Part shown: positions 44,840 to 53,407 of the stretch, one piece after another
How positions within the stretch are numbered: the stretch's first letter is position 1
Layout of the letters: each line of letters starts with the position of its first letter
From: an uncultured Sterolibacterium sp.
GTDB lineage: Bacteria; Pseudomonadota; Gammaproteobacteria; Burkholderiales; Rhodocyclaceae
NCBI GenBank assembly: GCA_903904605.1
Contig: CAIVDC010000008.1
Coordinates: 118,849 to 182,848, forward strand
DNA length: 64,000 nucleotides
Reading direction: 5' to 3'
Notes under the pieces: generated by a model
What the model was told of the DNA's origin: nothing
Database searches by the model: none
The model's input: only the letters and a program-made list of their open reading frames with translations
Position numbers and translations under genes: made by a program

Positions 44840-45508
44840 ATGCCCCGGAAAACACGCCCGCAAGCCCTCGCCGCGACGCCCGCCCCCGCCGGAAACCTCG
44901 CCAACGAACTCGGTTCCCGGTTGCGGCTGGCGCGCGAACTGGCGGGAGAGAGCGTCCGAGGACTCGCCCGCCGCGTCGGCGTCTCGGCGAGCCTGGTCTC
45001 GCAGATCGAGCTCGGTCGGGTCCAACCCTCGGTGGGAACGCTGTACTCGATCTCCAACGAACTCGGGATCTCTCTCGACGATCTTTTCAGGGACGGCGAA
45101 CCTGACGCTCCAGCCCGCCCTAGCGGGCCGGCGGCGGCCAGCGCGGTCGGTCCGGTCCAGCGCAGCCTTGGCCGAAAAACCATCCGCCTGGCCGGCGGGG
45201 TCCGCTGGGAACGGCTGACGGCCAGAACCGACGAAGAGGTGGAGTTTCTCAACGTGGTCTACGACGTCGGCGGCGCATCCTGCGCCGAGGACTCGCTGGT
45301 CCGCCATGGCGGCAAGGAATACGCCTACCTCATCAGCGGACGCTTGGGCTTCAAGATAGGCTTCGACGAGTTCGAACTCGGACCGGGCGACTCGATATCC
45401 TTCGATGCCCAGATGCCTCACCGCCTCTGGACCATCGGTCGCGAGCCGGCGGTGGCCATCTGGGTCATCGTCAACCGCCACGGCGACAGCCGGCACGGCG
45501 GGACATGA
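44840..45508 (+). CDS. XRE family regulator with C-terminal cupin sensor domain
   Basis: A 222-residue regulator. The helix-turn-helix spans about residues 20-75 (RLRLARELAGESVRGLARRV, SLVSQIELGRVQPS). A Pro/Ala linker follows, then a cupin_2 domain (AYLISGRLGFKIGFDEFELG, GDSISFDAQMPHRLW) for ligand sensing. The start is uncertain: GTG at 44825, ATG at 44834 or ATG at 44840 are all in frame. I use the last because a -10-like TATACT precedes it. Divergent position next to the bicupin operon marks it as that operon's regulator, with a small carboxylate or amide as a possible ligand. Confidence 0.9.
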   Translation: MPRKTRPQALAATPAPAGNLANELGSRLRLARELAGESVRGLARRVGVSASLVSQIELGRVQPSVGTLYSISNELGISLDDLFRDGEPDAPARPSGPAAASAVGPVQRSLGRKTIRLAGGVRWERLTARTDEEVEFLNVVYDVGGASCAEDSLVRHGGKEYAYLISGRLGFKIGFDEFELGPGDSISFDAQMPHRLWTIGREPAVAIWVIVNRHGDSRHGGT

Positions 45509-45518
45509 CGCTCCCGGA

Positions 45519-46034
45519 TCAAATGCAGACGGCCCCCGAGGCCGTACTCATGGTGCTGCGTACCGTTTCTTTTGTGCCGTCGAAGAGCACCATGAAATGG
45601 GCGGACTCCCTGAAATCATCCAGATAGCGCCATTGCCAGACCAACTCGTCGCGGCGGGCAAAATAGGACTTGCCGCAGGTTGAGGGACCGAGGATGCGCA
45701 ATACCTGTGCCTCGCTCATGTCCGGCCGGATCAGGGCGAAATGCTTCATGTCCAAGACGTTGTCGATGCTCTGCAGTCGGCCATCGGCGCCGATTTCGAC
45801 CATGAAGGTGTGAAAACCCGCCGGACCGCGCGGATAGGCGAGTTGAATCGAGCCGTCGGGATTCCGCCAGCGCATCGCCGGCACCCCCATCGTCGCCTCG
45901 ACCTCGGCGAGGGTCGACTCGCCGGGCTTGAGGCCACGGCCGCCATATGACGCACAGGCCGAAAGCAGCAGCGATGCCGTGAGCACGAGCAAACCCGTGA
46001 AGACGGCATTCCGGAGAAACTTGAAGATATTCAT
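45519..46034 (-). CDS. Small outer-membrane lipoprotein (SmpA/OmlA-like)
   Basis: A 171-residue lipoprotein with signal peptide and lipobox LLSAC (cysteine near residue 28). The mature start GRGLKPGESTLAEVEATMG is like the BamE/OmlA fold, which begins with a glycine-x-t-T-x-x-x-V pattern. The rest (RWRNPDGSIQLAYPRGPAGF, MSEAQVLRILGPS) repeats that half-motif, so two BamE-like halves may be present. GGAG precedes the ATG. It lies 324 bases after the decaheme cytochrome on the same strand and converges with the XRE regulator. Its role is unknown. Confidence 0.75.
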   Translation of the reverse strand: MNIFKFLRNAVFTGLLVLTASLLLSACASYGGRGLKPGESTLAEVEATMGVPAMRWRNPDGSIQLAYPRGPAGFHTFMVEIGADGRLQSIDNVLDMKHFALIRPDMSEAQVLRILGPSTCGKSYFARRDELVWQWRYLDDFRESAHFMVLFDGTKETVRSTMSTASGAVCI

Positions 46035-46235
46035 TGCAGACTCCTGTTCCGTTGGCCACCGGTATACCGCAGTCGACACTTTGCCTGCAGATATTATTCC
46101 CCAGGGAGTCATCCCAAGTGGAACCCCTGCCCAAGCAGCATCGCGCGCCGCACGCCGGGCCTGGGACCGTATGACGGCATAAGGCAGAGATCGGGCGTAC
46201 CGTCTCGAGCGCTACCGGAGTATGCCAAATGACGA

Positions 46236-46256
46236 AGGCCCCGCAAAGCGGGGCCT
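46236..46256 (-). terminator. GC-rich hairpin between the cytochrome and lipoprotein genes
   Basis: Perfect 9-base arms AGGCCCCGC / GCGGGGCCT with a three-base loop. On the minus strand the stem is followed by TCGTCATTT, a modest T-rich tail. It probably ends cytochrome transcription. No gene is seen in the 324-base gap. Confidence 0.55.
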
Positions 46257-46323
46257 ACGGGTAGCTGGGACGGGGGGGCTCCAGCCACCAGGAAGAGAAG
46301 CGGCGCTCGCACGGCCGCCTCCG

Positions 46324-46349
46324 GCGGGTCACGACGCATCGTGACCCGC
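46324..46349 (-). terminator. Strong hairpin directly after the decaheme cytochrome
   Basis: Perfect 11-base arms GCGGGTCACGA / TCGTGACCCGC with a four-base loop start ten bases after the stop codon. There is no U-tract, so it may act as an RNA 3' stabiliser or as the first of two tandem termination signals. Confidence 0.55.
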
Positions 46350-46358
46350 GCTGCACAC

Positions 46359-49025
46359 CTAGAAGTTCAGATGCACGGCCTTGATATCCGCCACTTTTCC
46401 GGAACTATGGCAAACCAGGCAGGCTTCGACCTTGCTGAAGCCGTTGCTGCGGTCGCCGCCGACAGCGACAGTCGAAGCGGAAGCATAGAGGCTGCCCCCG
46501 TTGGACTGCATGTGGGCGAGTGCCGGACTGCTGTCGTGGCAACCGAAGCAGGAGGAGGAGATTGGCGATGACACCAGATTATCGGTCGTATAGTTGACCT
46601 GTCCTCTTCCCAGGGTCGTGATCCAAGGCGACAGACCGATCGAAGGCACATTTCCGGGGTTGCTCATGTCGGTCTTGGCTTCCGTGGTCCAAAGCAGGTT
46701 GGGAACAGCTGCCTTGTTTGCCGACGCGCTGAAGTCATAGCTGCCGGCAACGTGACACTGCTCGCAGTTGTTGAGGATGGCCGGATAGGTGACACTCTTG
46801 AAGCCGTTCGGATTGGCCGCAGTGGCTTCATACGTGAAGGCCTGTTCCCGCTTGGCCGATGCGTGTATGCCATGGATCAGGTTCTTGGCGCTGACCGACC
46901 AGCCGCCGCCGTAGTTGTTTGCCGCCCCCGTATGGCCGGTGGAGTTGTTGGGGGTATGGCACATGGCGCAGCCTTCGCCGTTGTTGCGCGCGCCGCTATG
47001 GAAGGACGGGGAAACGCCCAACTGGCCATGGCAGCTGTTGCACTTGTCGGCGCTGACGATGGCGCGACGGGCAGTGACGCCGTCGGCGGTCTTGATGGCG
47101 AACTTCGGCTCGCGCAGACGGATCCCTTTGGCATAGGCCGGAAGATTCAACTGCACGAAGCCGTTGTAGTTGACGCCCAGAGCGGCCGTGACCATGGTGG
47201 CGGCATCAGGGATGGTGGCGCCCAGGGTTGCCGTGTAATAGCCGCTGGCGTCGGGACCGGTCTGCGAGTTGCCGCTCTTGCCGTCACGAATGTCGATGAC
47301 ATGGGCACTGACGGTGGTGGTCCAATCGACCGGCGCGGTGATGCCGTCCTGGGGAAGCCCGTAAGCCACATAGATGTCGGGCGTGCCGTCGACGTTGTTG
47401 ATCAGGTAGCCGGTCGGGTTCAGGGTGACCGGCTGGTCGTCCTTTAGGATACGATAAACCACCTTGGCCTTCTTGGCGCCGGCCGCACCGGTCAGGGTGA
47501 CCTGCTTGATCTCAAGACCGATCTTGTAGACGCCGGCGGGCAAATTAAGCTGCGATGCCAGCGGGATGGACGGTCCCTGACCGGAGGGATAGCCGGGCGT
47601 CGGAACGTCGGTCGCGGTATTCAGCGGATAGCCGCCACGGCCATTCGCCCCGGTGGGATCGACCGTCACGTGGTAGCCCTTGATGTCGGTCGCGCTATGG
47701 CACACGACGCACAGGCTGTCGTCGGCCTTGGCGCCGCCGATGTGGCCGTAGGTCTGGCCGTCAAGCGTCGTGCCCTGGCCCGTGGCGAAGCTGATGCCGT
47801 CGTGGCAGGAGCCGCAAGCCAGGCGGTTCGGCGCGTTCTTCCAGTTGTCGCCCTGCGCGGTCTTGTTGACCGCCGTCGCCGAACCGTCGTGGCATTTGAC
47901 GCAGTTGGTGATCGGCTGCGGATAGGTTATTTCGTTGAACAGGACGCCGCCGTAGTTGTAGCCGGTCTTGGTCAGTTCCTCGCCCATGTGGATCTTGTGG
48001 ATGTAGTTGGGCACGGTGCCGACGGTAAAGCCGTTGATCACATAGGTGCTGCCGCTGTAGCCGGTGCCTGTGGTCGCGGCTTCGGTGCGGCCGTACCCAC
48101 GCTGATCGGTGTGGCAGGTGACGCAGAAGCGGGGGTCGACGCGGCCGCCGTGCGGCGTGGTGACGCCGACCTTGGTATGGCATTCGTTGCAGGCCGCCTT
48201 GGAGACGATCTCGCGCTGCGTATCGCTGGCAGTGACCACTTTGCCGGTCGCCGGAATGAAGTCGTAGAAGATGTTCAGCGGGTTCTTCATCGCCACCGCG
48301 GGGACGCCGGAATCCGAGCCGTCGGCGGTATTGGTGCCGGTGCCGAAGGCGTTGCCGTAGATCTCCACGACCAGCCGGTGGGTCAGGGTCGGATCATAGG
48401 TCAGGTCGCCCAGATCTGCCTTGTTGTTGGGCGCGGACACGGTCATGGCAGCGACGTCGGCCTTGACCTTGGTGATGTCGCGGTAGAAGGTGTACTGGTA
48501 GCTGCCGTCGCCGTTGTCCACCAGCGTGCCGTTGCTGTCGGTGCTGGGACGCGTCGGCGCTGCGGCAGGGGAAGCGACGGTCGGCGTCGTCGTCACAATG
48601 TAGTTGACCCACTTGCTCGGAGCGCCGTTCGTTCCCGGCACCAGCTTGGCCAGGGTGAAGACGACATTCAGATTGGTGGCGACAAGATCGGTGCTTCTTT
48701 TCCTGGCATTGCCCAAGCCCACGATCGGCTTGCCGTTGGCGTCGGTCACCTTGAACTGGACGACGGGCGGACTGCCGATGACCACGTTGGTGACCTGACC
48801 CTGGGGCGCAAGTTCGGCCCACTGGGCCGGGGTCAGGCTGGCGACGTTCACCACCGCGGTAGCATCCTTGCCGGGCTGACCGGTGGCGCCCGTCGCGCCC
48901 GCTGCGCCTGCCGGACCCGCTGCGCCATCGTCCCCGCCGTTGCAGCCTTGCAACAGGAACGCGGCTGTCGCCAGCGTGGTTACAAAGAGAGACCATTTTC
49001 TCAATTTGGAACTTTGGTTAAGCAT
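46359..49025 (-). CDS. OmcA/MtrC-family decaheme c-type cytochrome (outer-membrane lipoprotein)
   Basis: The 888-residue protein has exactly ten CxxCH haem-binding motifs (CNECH, CVTCH, CVKCH, CGSCH, CVVCH, CNSCH, CAMCH, CEQCH, CFGCH, CLVCH). They fall in two groups of five (about residues 280-450 and 660-885) with a haem-free beta domain between, matching the pentahaem/Greek-key layout of OmcA/MtrC. The N-terminus is a lipoprotein signal (LLQGC), followed by a Gly-rich collagen-like stretch (GPAGAAGATGATGQPG). Such proteins carry electrons to extracellular acceptors. No MtrA or MtrB gene is adjacent, and the next genes upstream encode a two-component system. Confidence 0.93.
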   Translation of the reverse strand: MLNQSSKLRKWSLFVTTLATAAFLLQGCNGGDDGAAGPAGAAGATGATGQPGKDATAVVNVASLTPAQWAELAPQGQVTNVVIGSPPVVQFKVTDANGKPIVGLGNARKRSTDLVATNLNVVFTLAKLVPGTNGAPSKWVNYIVTTTPTVASPAAAPTRPSTDSNGTLVDNGDGSYQYTFYRDITKVKADVAAMTVSAPNNKADLGDLTYDPTLTHRLVVEIYGNAFGTGTNTADGSDSGVPAVAMKNPLNIFYDFIPATGKVVTASDTQREIVSKAACNECHTKVGVTTPHGGRVDPRFCVTCHTDQRGYGRTEAATTGTGYSGSTYVINGFTVGTVPNYIHKIHMGEELTKTGYNYGGVLFNEITYPQPITNCVKCHDGSATAVNKTAQGDNWKNAPNRLACGSCHDGISFATGQGTTLDGQTYGHIGGAKADDSLCVVCHSATDIKGYHVTVDPTGANGRGGYPLNTATDVPTPGYPSGQGPSIPLASQLNLPAGVYKIGLEIKQVTLTGAAGAKKAKVVYRILKDDQPVTLNPTGYLINNVDGTPDIYVAYGLPQDGITAPVDWTTTVSAHVIDIRDGKSGNSQTGPDASGYYTATLGATIPDAATMVTAALGVNYNGFVQLNLPAYAKGIRLREPKFAIKTADGVTARRAIVSADKCNSCHGQLGVSPSFHSGARNNGEGCAMCHTPNNSTGHTGAANNYGGGWSVSAKNLIHGIHASAKREQAFTYEATAANPNGFKSVTYPAILNNCEQCHVAGSYDFSASANKAAVPNLLWTTEAKTDMSNPGNVPSIGLSPWITTLGRGQVNYTTDNLVSSPISSSCFGCHDSSPALAHMQSNGGSLYASASTVAVGGDRSNGFSKVEACLVCHSSGKVADIKAVHLNF

Positions 49026-49204
49026 GCCTATCTCCTAAAGATAACAAAATACTCAAACGCCATGACTTGTTGTTGCGCGCCCCGGATCTCCATGCCGGAC
49101 GTGAAGACCGTGGTGCAGCATCCTCTGGCGCGCGCCGCCGGAGCCTAGGGCTCCTTCACCCCGGGACTCAACGAGTCACACACAATCGAATGGACACGCA
49201 TGCG

Positions 49205-49282
49205 CTAAACACATGTGGAAGACGCTTCACGCATGAACGGAATGGCTTGGAAGAAAGCGATACCCCATGCTAAGCACATGGG
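49205..49282 (-). promoter_or_regulatory. Repeated motif CTAA(A/G)CACATG(T/G)G upstream of the cytochrome
   Basis: Two copies (49205-49217 and 49270-49282; 11 of 13 bases the same) lie 65 bases apart, about 180 and 245 bases before the cytochrome start. The first contains the palindrome CACATGTG. The second belongs to an inverted repeat CCCATG-N7-CATGGG (49264-49282). They lie in the 323-base gap between the cytochrome and the response regulator. The gap is A+T-richer and holds no gene. Confidence 0.45.
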
Positions 49283-49348
49283 CAAGGCATCACAATAGAG
49301 AAACTGCCATATTTCCCTAAGGAAAATCTTTATATGGAGGGGAGCCCG

Positions 49349-50005
49349 TCAGATGTCGATGACGCGCAAGCGAACGGCCATACGCACCAACTGAGCACCG
49401 TTCTGAAGGCCGAGCTTGTTCATGATATTGGCGTGATGGACGCCCACCGTCTTGGGGCTTATGGATAAGGCATCGGCTATCTCCGCCACCGTCTTGCCTT
49501 CGGCGAGCAGGATGAACATCTGGTATTCCCTCGAGGTAAGGCCGTGCAAAGGGTGCTCTTCCTGCTTCAGGTTGGCGGCCGCGATCGCCATGACCCTGGA
49601 GGTATCGATATAGGGCTTGCCATCGGCGATCTCGCGCACGGCCTCGATCATCTGCCGCATCTGGCTATGCTTCACCAGATAACCCAGGGCCCCGGCTTCC
49701 AGTGAGCGCTGTATCAGGATATCGCCGTCATACATGCTAAAGACCAGAATTCGCGCGGAGGCGTCCCGCTGGCGCAAACGGCGAATGGTCTCGATGCCGC
49801 CGACGCCTGGCATGCCGAGATCGAGCACCACCACGTCGGGCTCAAACTCGGTGTAGGCCGCGAAGACGCCATTGCTGTCTCCGACCTCGGCGACCACGCG
49901 AATGTCTGCAGTGCTTTCCAGCAAACTTCGGCAGCCATCCCGAACAACGGGGTGGTCGTCGGCGAGAAGCACTCGAATCGTGCGCTCAGGAGTTGGTGCG
50001 GTCAT
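49349..50005 (-). CDS. NarL/LuxR-type response regulator
   Basis: A 218-residue regulator: receiver with acidic pair (VLLADDHPVVRDG) and phospho-acceptor in VVVLDLGMPGVGG, then a LuxR helix-turn-helix (LTSREYQMFILLAEGKTVAE, NIMNKLGLQNGAQLV). All catalytic positions are intact. Its partner kinase is the next gene upstream (six-base gap). The gene next in the same direction is the decaheme cytochrome, so that is the likely target; this is inference from position. Confidence 0.93.
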   Translation of the reverse strand: MTAPTPERTIRVLLADDHPVVRDGCRSLLESTADIRVVAEVGDSNGVFAAYTEFEPDVVVLDLGMPGVGGIETIRRLRQRDASARILVFSMYDGDILIQRSLEAGALGYLVKHSQMRQMIEAVREIADGKPYIDTSRVMAIAAANLKQEEHPLHGLTSREYQMFILLAEGKTVAEIADALSISPKTVGVHHANIMNKLGLQNGAQLVRMAVRLRVIDI

Positions 50006-50011
50006 GGCTGA

Positions 50012-52189
50012 TCACCTTACTGATGCTTCCTGCCGAAGCGGAATACGTATTTCCACCGCAGTCCCGAGGCCAGGTGCGGTCCGCACGGTGCAAACTCCCC
50101 CCAGTGCCACAGCACGCTCTCTCATGCCGATCAAGCCCACGCCGCGGGATTTTCCCTCGATATCGAACCCGACGCCGTCGTCGATGATCGACAGCAGCAG
50201 TTCATCACCGCCGCTGGCATGCAGGCGCAGCAGGTCCAAGCTTACCCGGTTCGCCCCGGAATGGCGGGCAACATTGGTGAACGCCTCCTGGGTCAGGCGG
50301 AGCACGGCGGTGGCGAGCGGATTCTCCAACTCGCCCAGATCGTGGCCCACCGTCAGCTCGGTAGCGATGGCAGCCTGTTGTTCCCGCCATCCTGCAACGA
50401 ACTCCTCGAGACTTTCCTTCAGCCCCAGCGTCGCCAGAGTATCGGAACCCAGCTTGCGGTTCATCGCCCTCACGCAGTCCTGGATCGCGCCGGTACTGGT
50501 TACGATAGCATTGGCGCAGTGATGGATTCTTTCCTGTCCTTCCCTGCTGGAAATGGCGCATATCGCCTCGGCGTTGACATTGATGGCCGTCAGCCACTGC
50601 CCCAGGTCGTCGTGCAGATCCCTGGCCAGACGCCGGCGTTCAGCCTCCTCGACAGTGAATCGCTCTGCCATCAATGTACGGTTTTCGCGCAGGAGCGTCT
50701 CGGCATTGCTTTGCGCCGCGATCTGCTCGTCTATGTCGAGGCAGGAACCGACATATCCCGCGAGCTTATTGTCATCGACAAATCGCGGCACAGCCATTTC
50801 CAGAAACCACCGATATGCCCCGCCGGCGTCGCGCAGTCTGAACTTGGTGCGGAAAGACTCCCTTGCCGCCATGGCCCGCTCGCAGGACGCCAAGTAGTGC
50901 GAACGGTCGTCCGGGTGAATATCCTCAATCCAGGTAACGGTCGGCGCCTGTTCAGGCGATCGGGAGGTTGCTTCCAGCCATGTCCTGTTGAACCAGATGC
51001 GCCGTCCGGTTTCGTCGGAAATCCAGATCAGCATGGGAGAATGATCGGCGACAAAGTAGAAGCGCGCCGCGTTCTCTTTCAATACCGTGGCCTGTTCCGC
51101 AATCCGCTGCTGCATCCGGTTAAAAGCTTCGACCAGTTTCCCGATTTCGGGCCCGGAAGTCTCAAGGCTAAGCTGGCGCAGCGGAAAATCAGGCGTACCC
51201 ATCGTGCGGACGCTTTTGACCAGATGCTCGAGCGGCCGCAAGGTGCTTTGCACGAACAGCCAAGTCAGCAGTGCAACGGCCAGCGACAGAATGGCGGCGC
51301 TGGCAAGAATGCGTTTTCTCACCTGGACGACCGGATCGAAAGCATCTTCCGTCGGCATGCTGACGGCAACAACCCAATCGGTTCCCCTCACTCCCTGGGC
51401 GGAGCTGAGCTCCTCTATGCCTCTGGCATCGACGGAGATGCCGCTGCCGTTATAACCGGAGATGAAACGGTCGAGCAGCGGATTGACCCCTGCCGGCGGG
51501 GCCGGATGCATGATCCGGCTCTTGTCGGTTGCCGCCACAATCTGACGATTGCTCCGGGTCACGACCAAATAACCGATGTCCGATTTGAGGTCTGCGGTTC
51601 GATCGACGAAGTCATTGGCCAGGAGACTGGTGATGCCGAACAGGATGCCCGCGACTTCCCCGTCCTTGCCCATGATAGGCGCCCCGAACGGAATGGTTGC
51701 CACCTTGCCGGACTTGTCCGGTGCGGGCAAGCCGACCGAAAACTGTCTTGTCTCGATGATCGCACGGGTTAGTCCGCGCTCGGTGAAGCGGCTATCCGTC
51801 GGGGCCGGTCTGGGGGGGAATTGCGCCAGCACTCGTCCCGAAGGCGTGGTGACGATGAGCGCGATGTCGAACAGTTGGTGCATCCCCTGATGTTCGCTGA
51901 GCAGTTGGTCCAGACCTCTCTTGCTATAAAGCAATTCCGGCGTGATGTCATCCGCGGTCAGCAACAATGACTCGCGGCGCATGCGCACCGAAGTACCGAT
52001 GGCCTGGGCGATGCTGCTGGCCATCGCACGCTGTTGCTCGGCAAGAAGATCCTCCATGTCGTGCTCAAGCTCATAGGCGACATATACCGCCATGCCCCAG
52101 ACGGAAAGCAGAAACAGCGCAACGCTGACCAGCGCGAAGCGGGTTTTCAGGCTATAGGCGTCAGGATGAAAAGAGAAGACCTTCGACAT
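50012..52189 (-). CDS. Membrane histidine kinase: Cache-HAMP-PAS-HisKA_3
   Basis: A 725-residue NarX/LuxR-type kinase. Helix 1 is near residues 15-35 and a large periplasmic Cache-like sensor follows (IALIVTTPSGRVLAQFPPRP, DIGYLVVTRSNRQIVAATD). Helix 2 is ILASAAILSLAVALLTWLF, then HAMP, a PAS domain (PMLIWISDETGRRIWFNRTW), and HisKA_3 with the phospho-His in RRRLARDLHDDLGQW. The HATPase domain ends the protein (DDGVGFDIEGKSRGVGLIGM). I chose the start MSKVFSFHPDAYSLK; in-frame ATGs 51 and 37 codons upstream give non-family sequence. The signal sensed is unknown; extracellular small molecules are typical of Cache sensors. Confidence 0.9.
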   Translation of the reverse strand: MSKVFSFHPDAYSLKTRFALVSVALFLLSVWGMAVYVAYELEHDMEDLLAEQQRAMASSIAQAIGTSVRMRRESLLLTADDITPELLYSKRGLDQLLSEHQGMHQLFDIALIVTTPSGRVLAQFPPRPAPTDSRFTERGLTRAIIETRQFSVGLPAPDKSGKVATIPFGAPIMGKDGEVAGILFGITSLLANDFVDRTADLKSDIGYLVVTRSNRQIVAATDKSRIMHPAPPAGVNPLLDRFISGYNGSGISVDARGIEELSSAQGVRGTDWVVAVSMPTEDAFDPVVQVRKRILASAAILSLAVALLTWLFVQSTLRPLEHLVKSVRTMGTPDFPLRQLSLETSGPEIGKLVEAFNRMQQRIAEQATVLKENAARFYFVADHSPMLIWISDETGRRIWFNRTWLEATSRSPEQAPTVTWIEDIHPDDRSHYLASCERAMAARESFRTKFRLRDAGGAYRWFLEMAVPRFVDDNKLAGYVGSCLDIDEQIAAQSNAETLLRENRTLMAERFTVEEAERRRLARDLHDDLGQWLTAINVNAEAICAISSREGQERIHHCANAIVTSTGAIQDCVRAMNRKLGSDTLATLGLKESLEEFVAGWREQQAAIATELTVGHDLGELENPLATAVLRLTQEAFTNVARHSGANRVSLDLLRLHASGGDELLLSIIDDGVGFDIEGKSRGVGLIGMRERAVALGGVCTVRTAPGLGTAVEIRIPLRQEASVR

Positions 52190-52652
52190 GGGACTGTGGG
52201 GTGCGCTCAAATTGGTCGGCGCGATACCCAATGAGAACACGCCCTCGTTGTATATGAAACTACCGGGACAGCCTTGGCAGCCTGTGCGGCTTCCCTGCAT
52301 TTCAAACCTGGCCCCCCTTGCGGCTGTCTTTCCTGCCGACACCCATGGCTGGGAATACCGGAACGACGGCTTCGAGTATGCATGACCGACGGGTTGTTTT
52401 GCAACGATCTCCGACGTCCGTTTCCGCCGGCGGCACGGCAGTTTGCGAAGACCAGGACGCGCTGAGGTGCAGGAAGGTGAGCTATTCCAAGGAATTTCCC
52501 TGGCGGGTTACTGCCGCCGCAAGGCGCTGCCTATGGCCCTTTTGGATTGTTTTAACTTAATATGCTGTTGTCGCTTCGCGTAAGACACTGCCGGACCCGC
52601 CGAAAACTCGGCAGGTCCCGTTTCATGATGACCAACAGGAGGAGAATGGAAA
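52190..52652. other. Intergenic region with leader hairpin before the dienelactone hydrolase
   Basis: The 463-base gap between the divergent kinase and hydrolase genes holds no convincing gene. At 52593-52618 an 11-pair hairpin (GGACCCGCCGA / TCGGCAGGTCC, one C-A mismatch, loop AAAC) stands 34 bases before the hydrolase ATG and is followed by CGTTTC. It may be a leader attenuator or a promoter-proximal stem. Confidence 0.4.
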
Positions 52653-53315
52653 ATGGGCCAGATGATCAGTTTTCCCCGCCCGGACGGCGCCAGTGTTAGT
52701 GGCTACTTGGCCAGTGCCGGCCCGCAGAGGCCGGGCGTCGTGGTCATCCAGGAATGGTGGGGCCTGAACGACCAGATCTGCGGCGTCGCAGACCGCTTCG
52801 CCCGTGCCGGATTCAACGCCCTCGCGCCGGACCTGTTCAAGGGACGCGTCACCCAGGAGCCCGACGAAGCCCGGCACCTGATGACCGGCCTCGATTTTCC
52901 GGGTGCGACGCATCAGGACATACGCGGCGCTGTTCTCCATCTCCAGACCCTATGCCGCAAGGTCGGCGTCATGGGCTTCTGCATGGGCGGCGCGCTGACC
53001 GTGGCCTCGGCAGTGCATATTCCAGAGGCCTCCGCGGCGGTATGCTTTTACGGGATACCGCCCAAGGAGTTCGCCGATCCGGCGAACATCAAGCGACCGT
53101 TCCAGGCGCATTTCGCCGACAAGGACGACTGGTGCACCCCGAAGGCCGTGGATGCCCTCGAACAAGCCATGCGTGCCGCCGGTTCGGCGCCGGAGATCTT
53201 CCGCTATGAGGCCAGCCACGGATTTTTCAATGAGCGCCGCGCCGACGTCTATGACGCAAACTGTGCCGGGCTCGCTTGGGAAAGAATGCTGGCGTTCTGG
53301 GAACGGAATCTTTGA
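52653..53315 (+). CDS. Dienelactone hydrolase family protein
   Basis: A 220-residue alpha/beta-hydrolase. The catalytic triad is Cys in GFCMGGAL, Asp in ADKDDWC and His in YEASHGFFNE, as in dienelactone hydrolase, which acts in chlorocatechol breakdown. WWGLNDQICGVADRFARAGF and APDLFKGR are family stretches. GGAGGAGA precedes the ATG. It lies 92 bases before the second Liv operon in the same direction. The family is broad, so the true substrate may be another ester or lactone. Confidence 0.9.
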   Translation: MGQMISFPRPDGASVSGYLASAGPQRPGVVVIQEWWGLNDQICGVADRFARAGFNALAPDLFKGRVTQEPDEARHLMTGLDFPGATHQDIRGAVLHLQTLCRKVGVMGFCMGGALTVASAVHIPEASAAVCFYGIPPKEFADPANIKRPFQAHFADKDDWCTPKAVDALEQAMRAAGSAPEIFRYEASHGFFNERRADVYDANCAGLAWERMLAFWERNL

Positions 53316-53407
53316 GGACCGCCATGTTGCTTGCCTGTTATATTCCGGCCGAAACCTGAAGTTATGAAGGTCGCGCCGCAAGTCCGATCCACTCAAGGAG
53401 GATGAAA

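Noticed and set aside
47670..49148. 492-codon open frame on the plus strand
   Set aside because: It is antisense to the decaheme cytochrome; its low-complexity Gly/Val/Ala content mirrors the repeats of the cytochrome.
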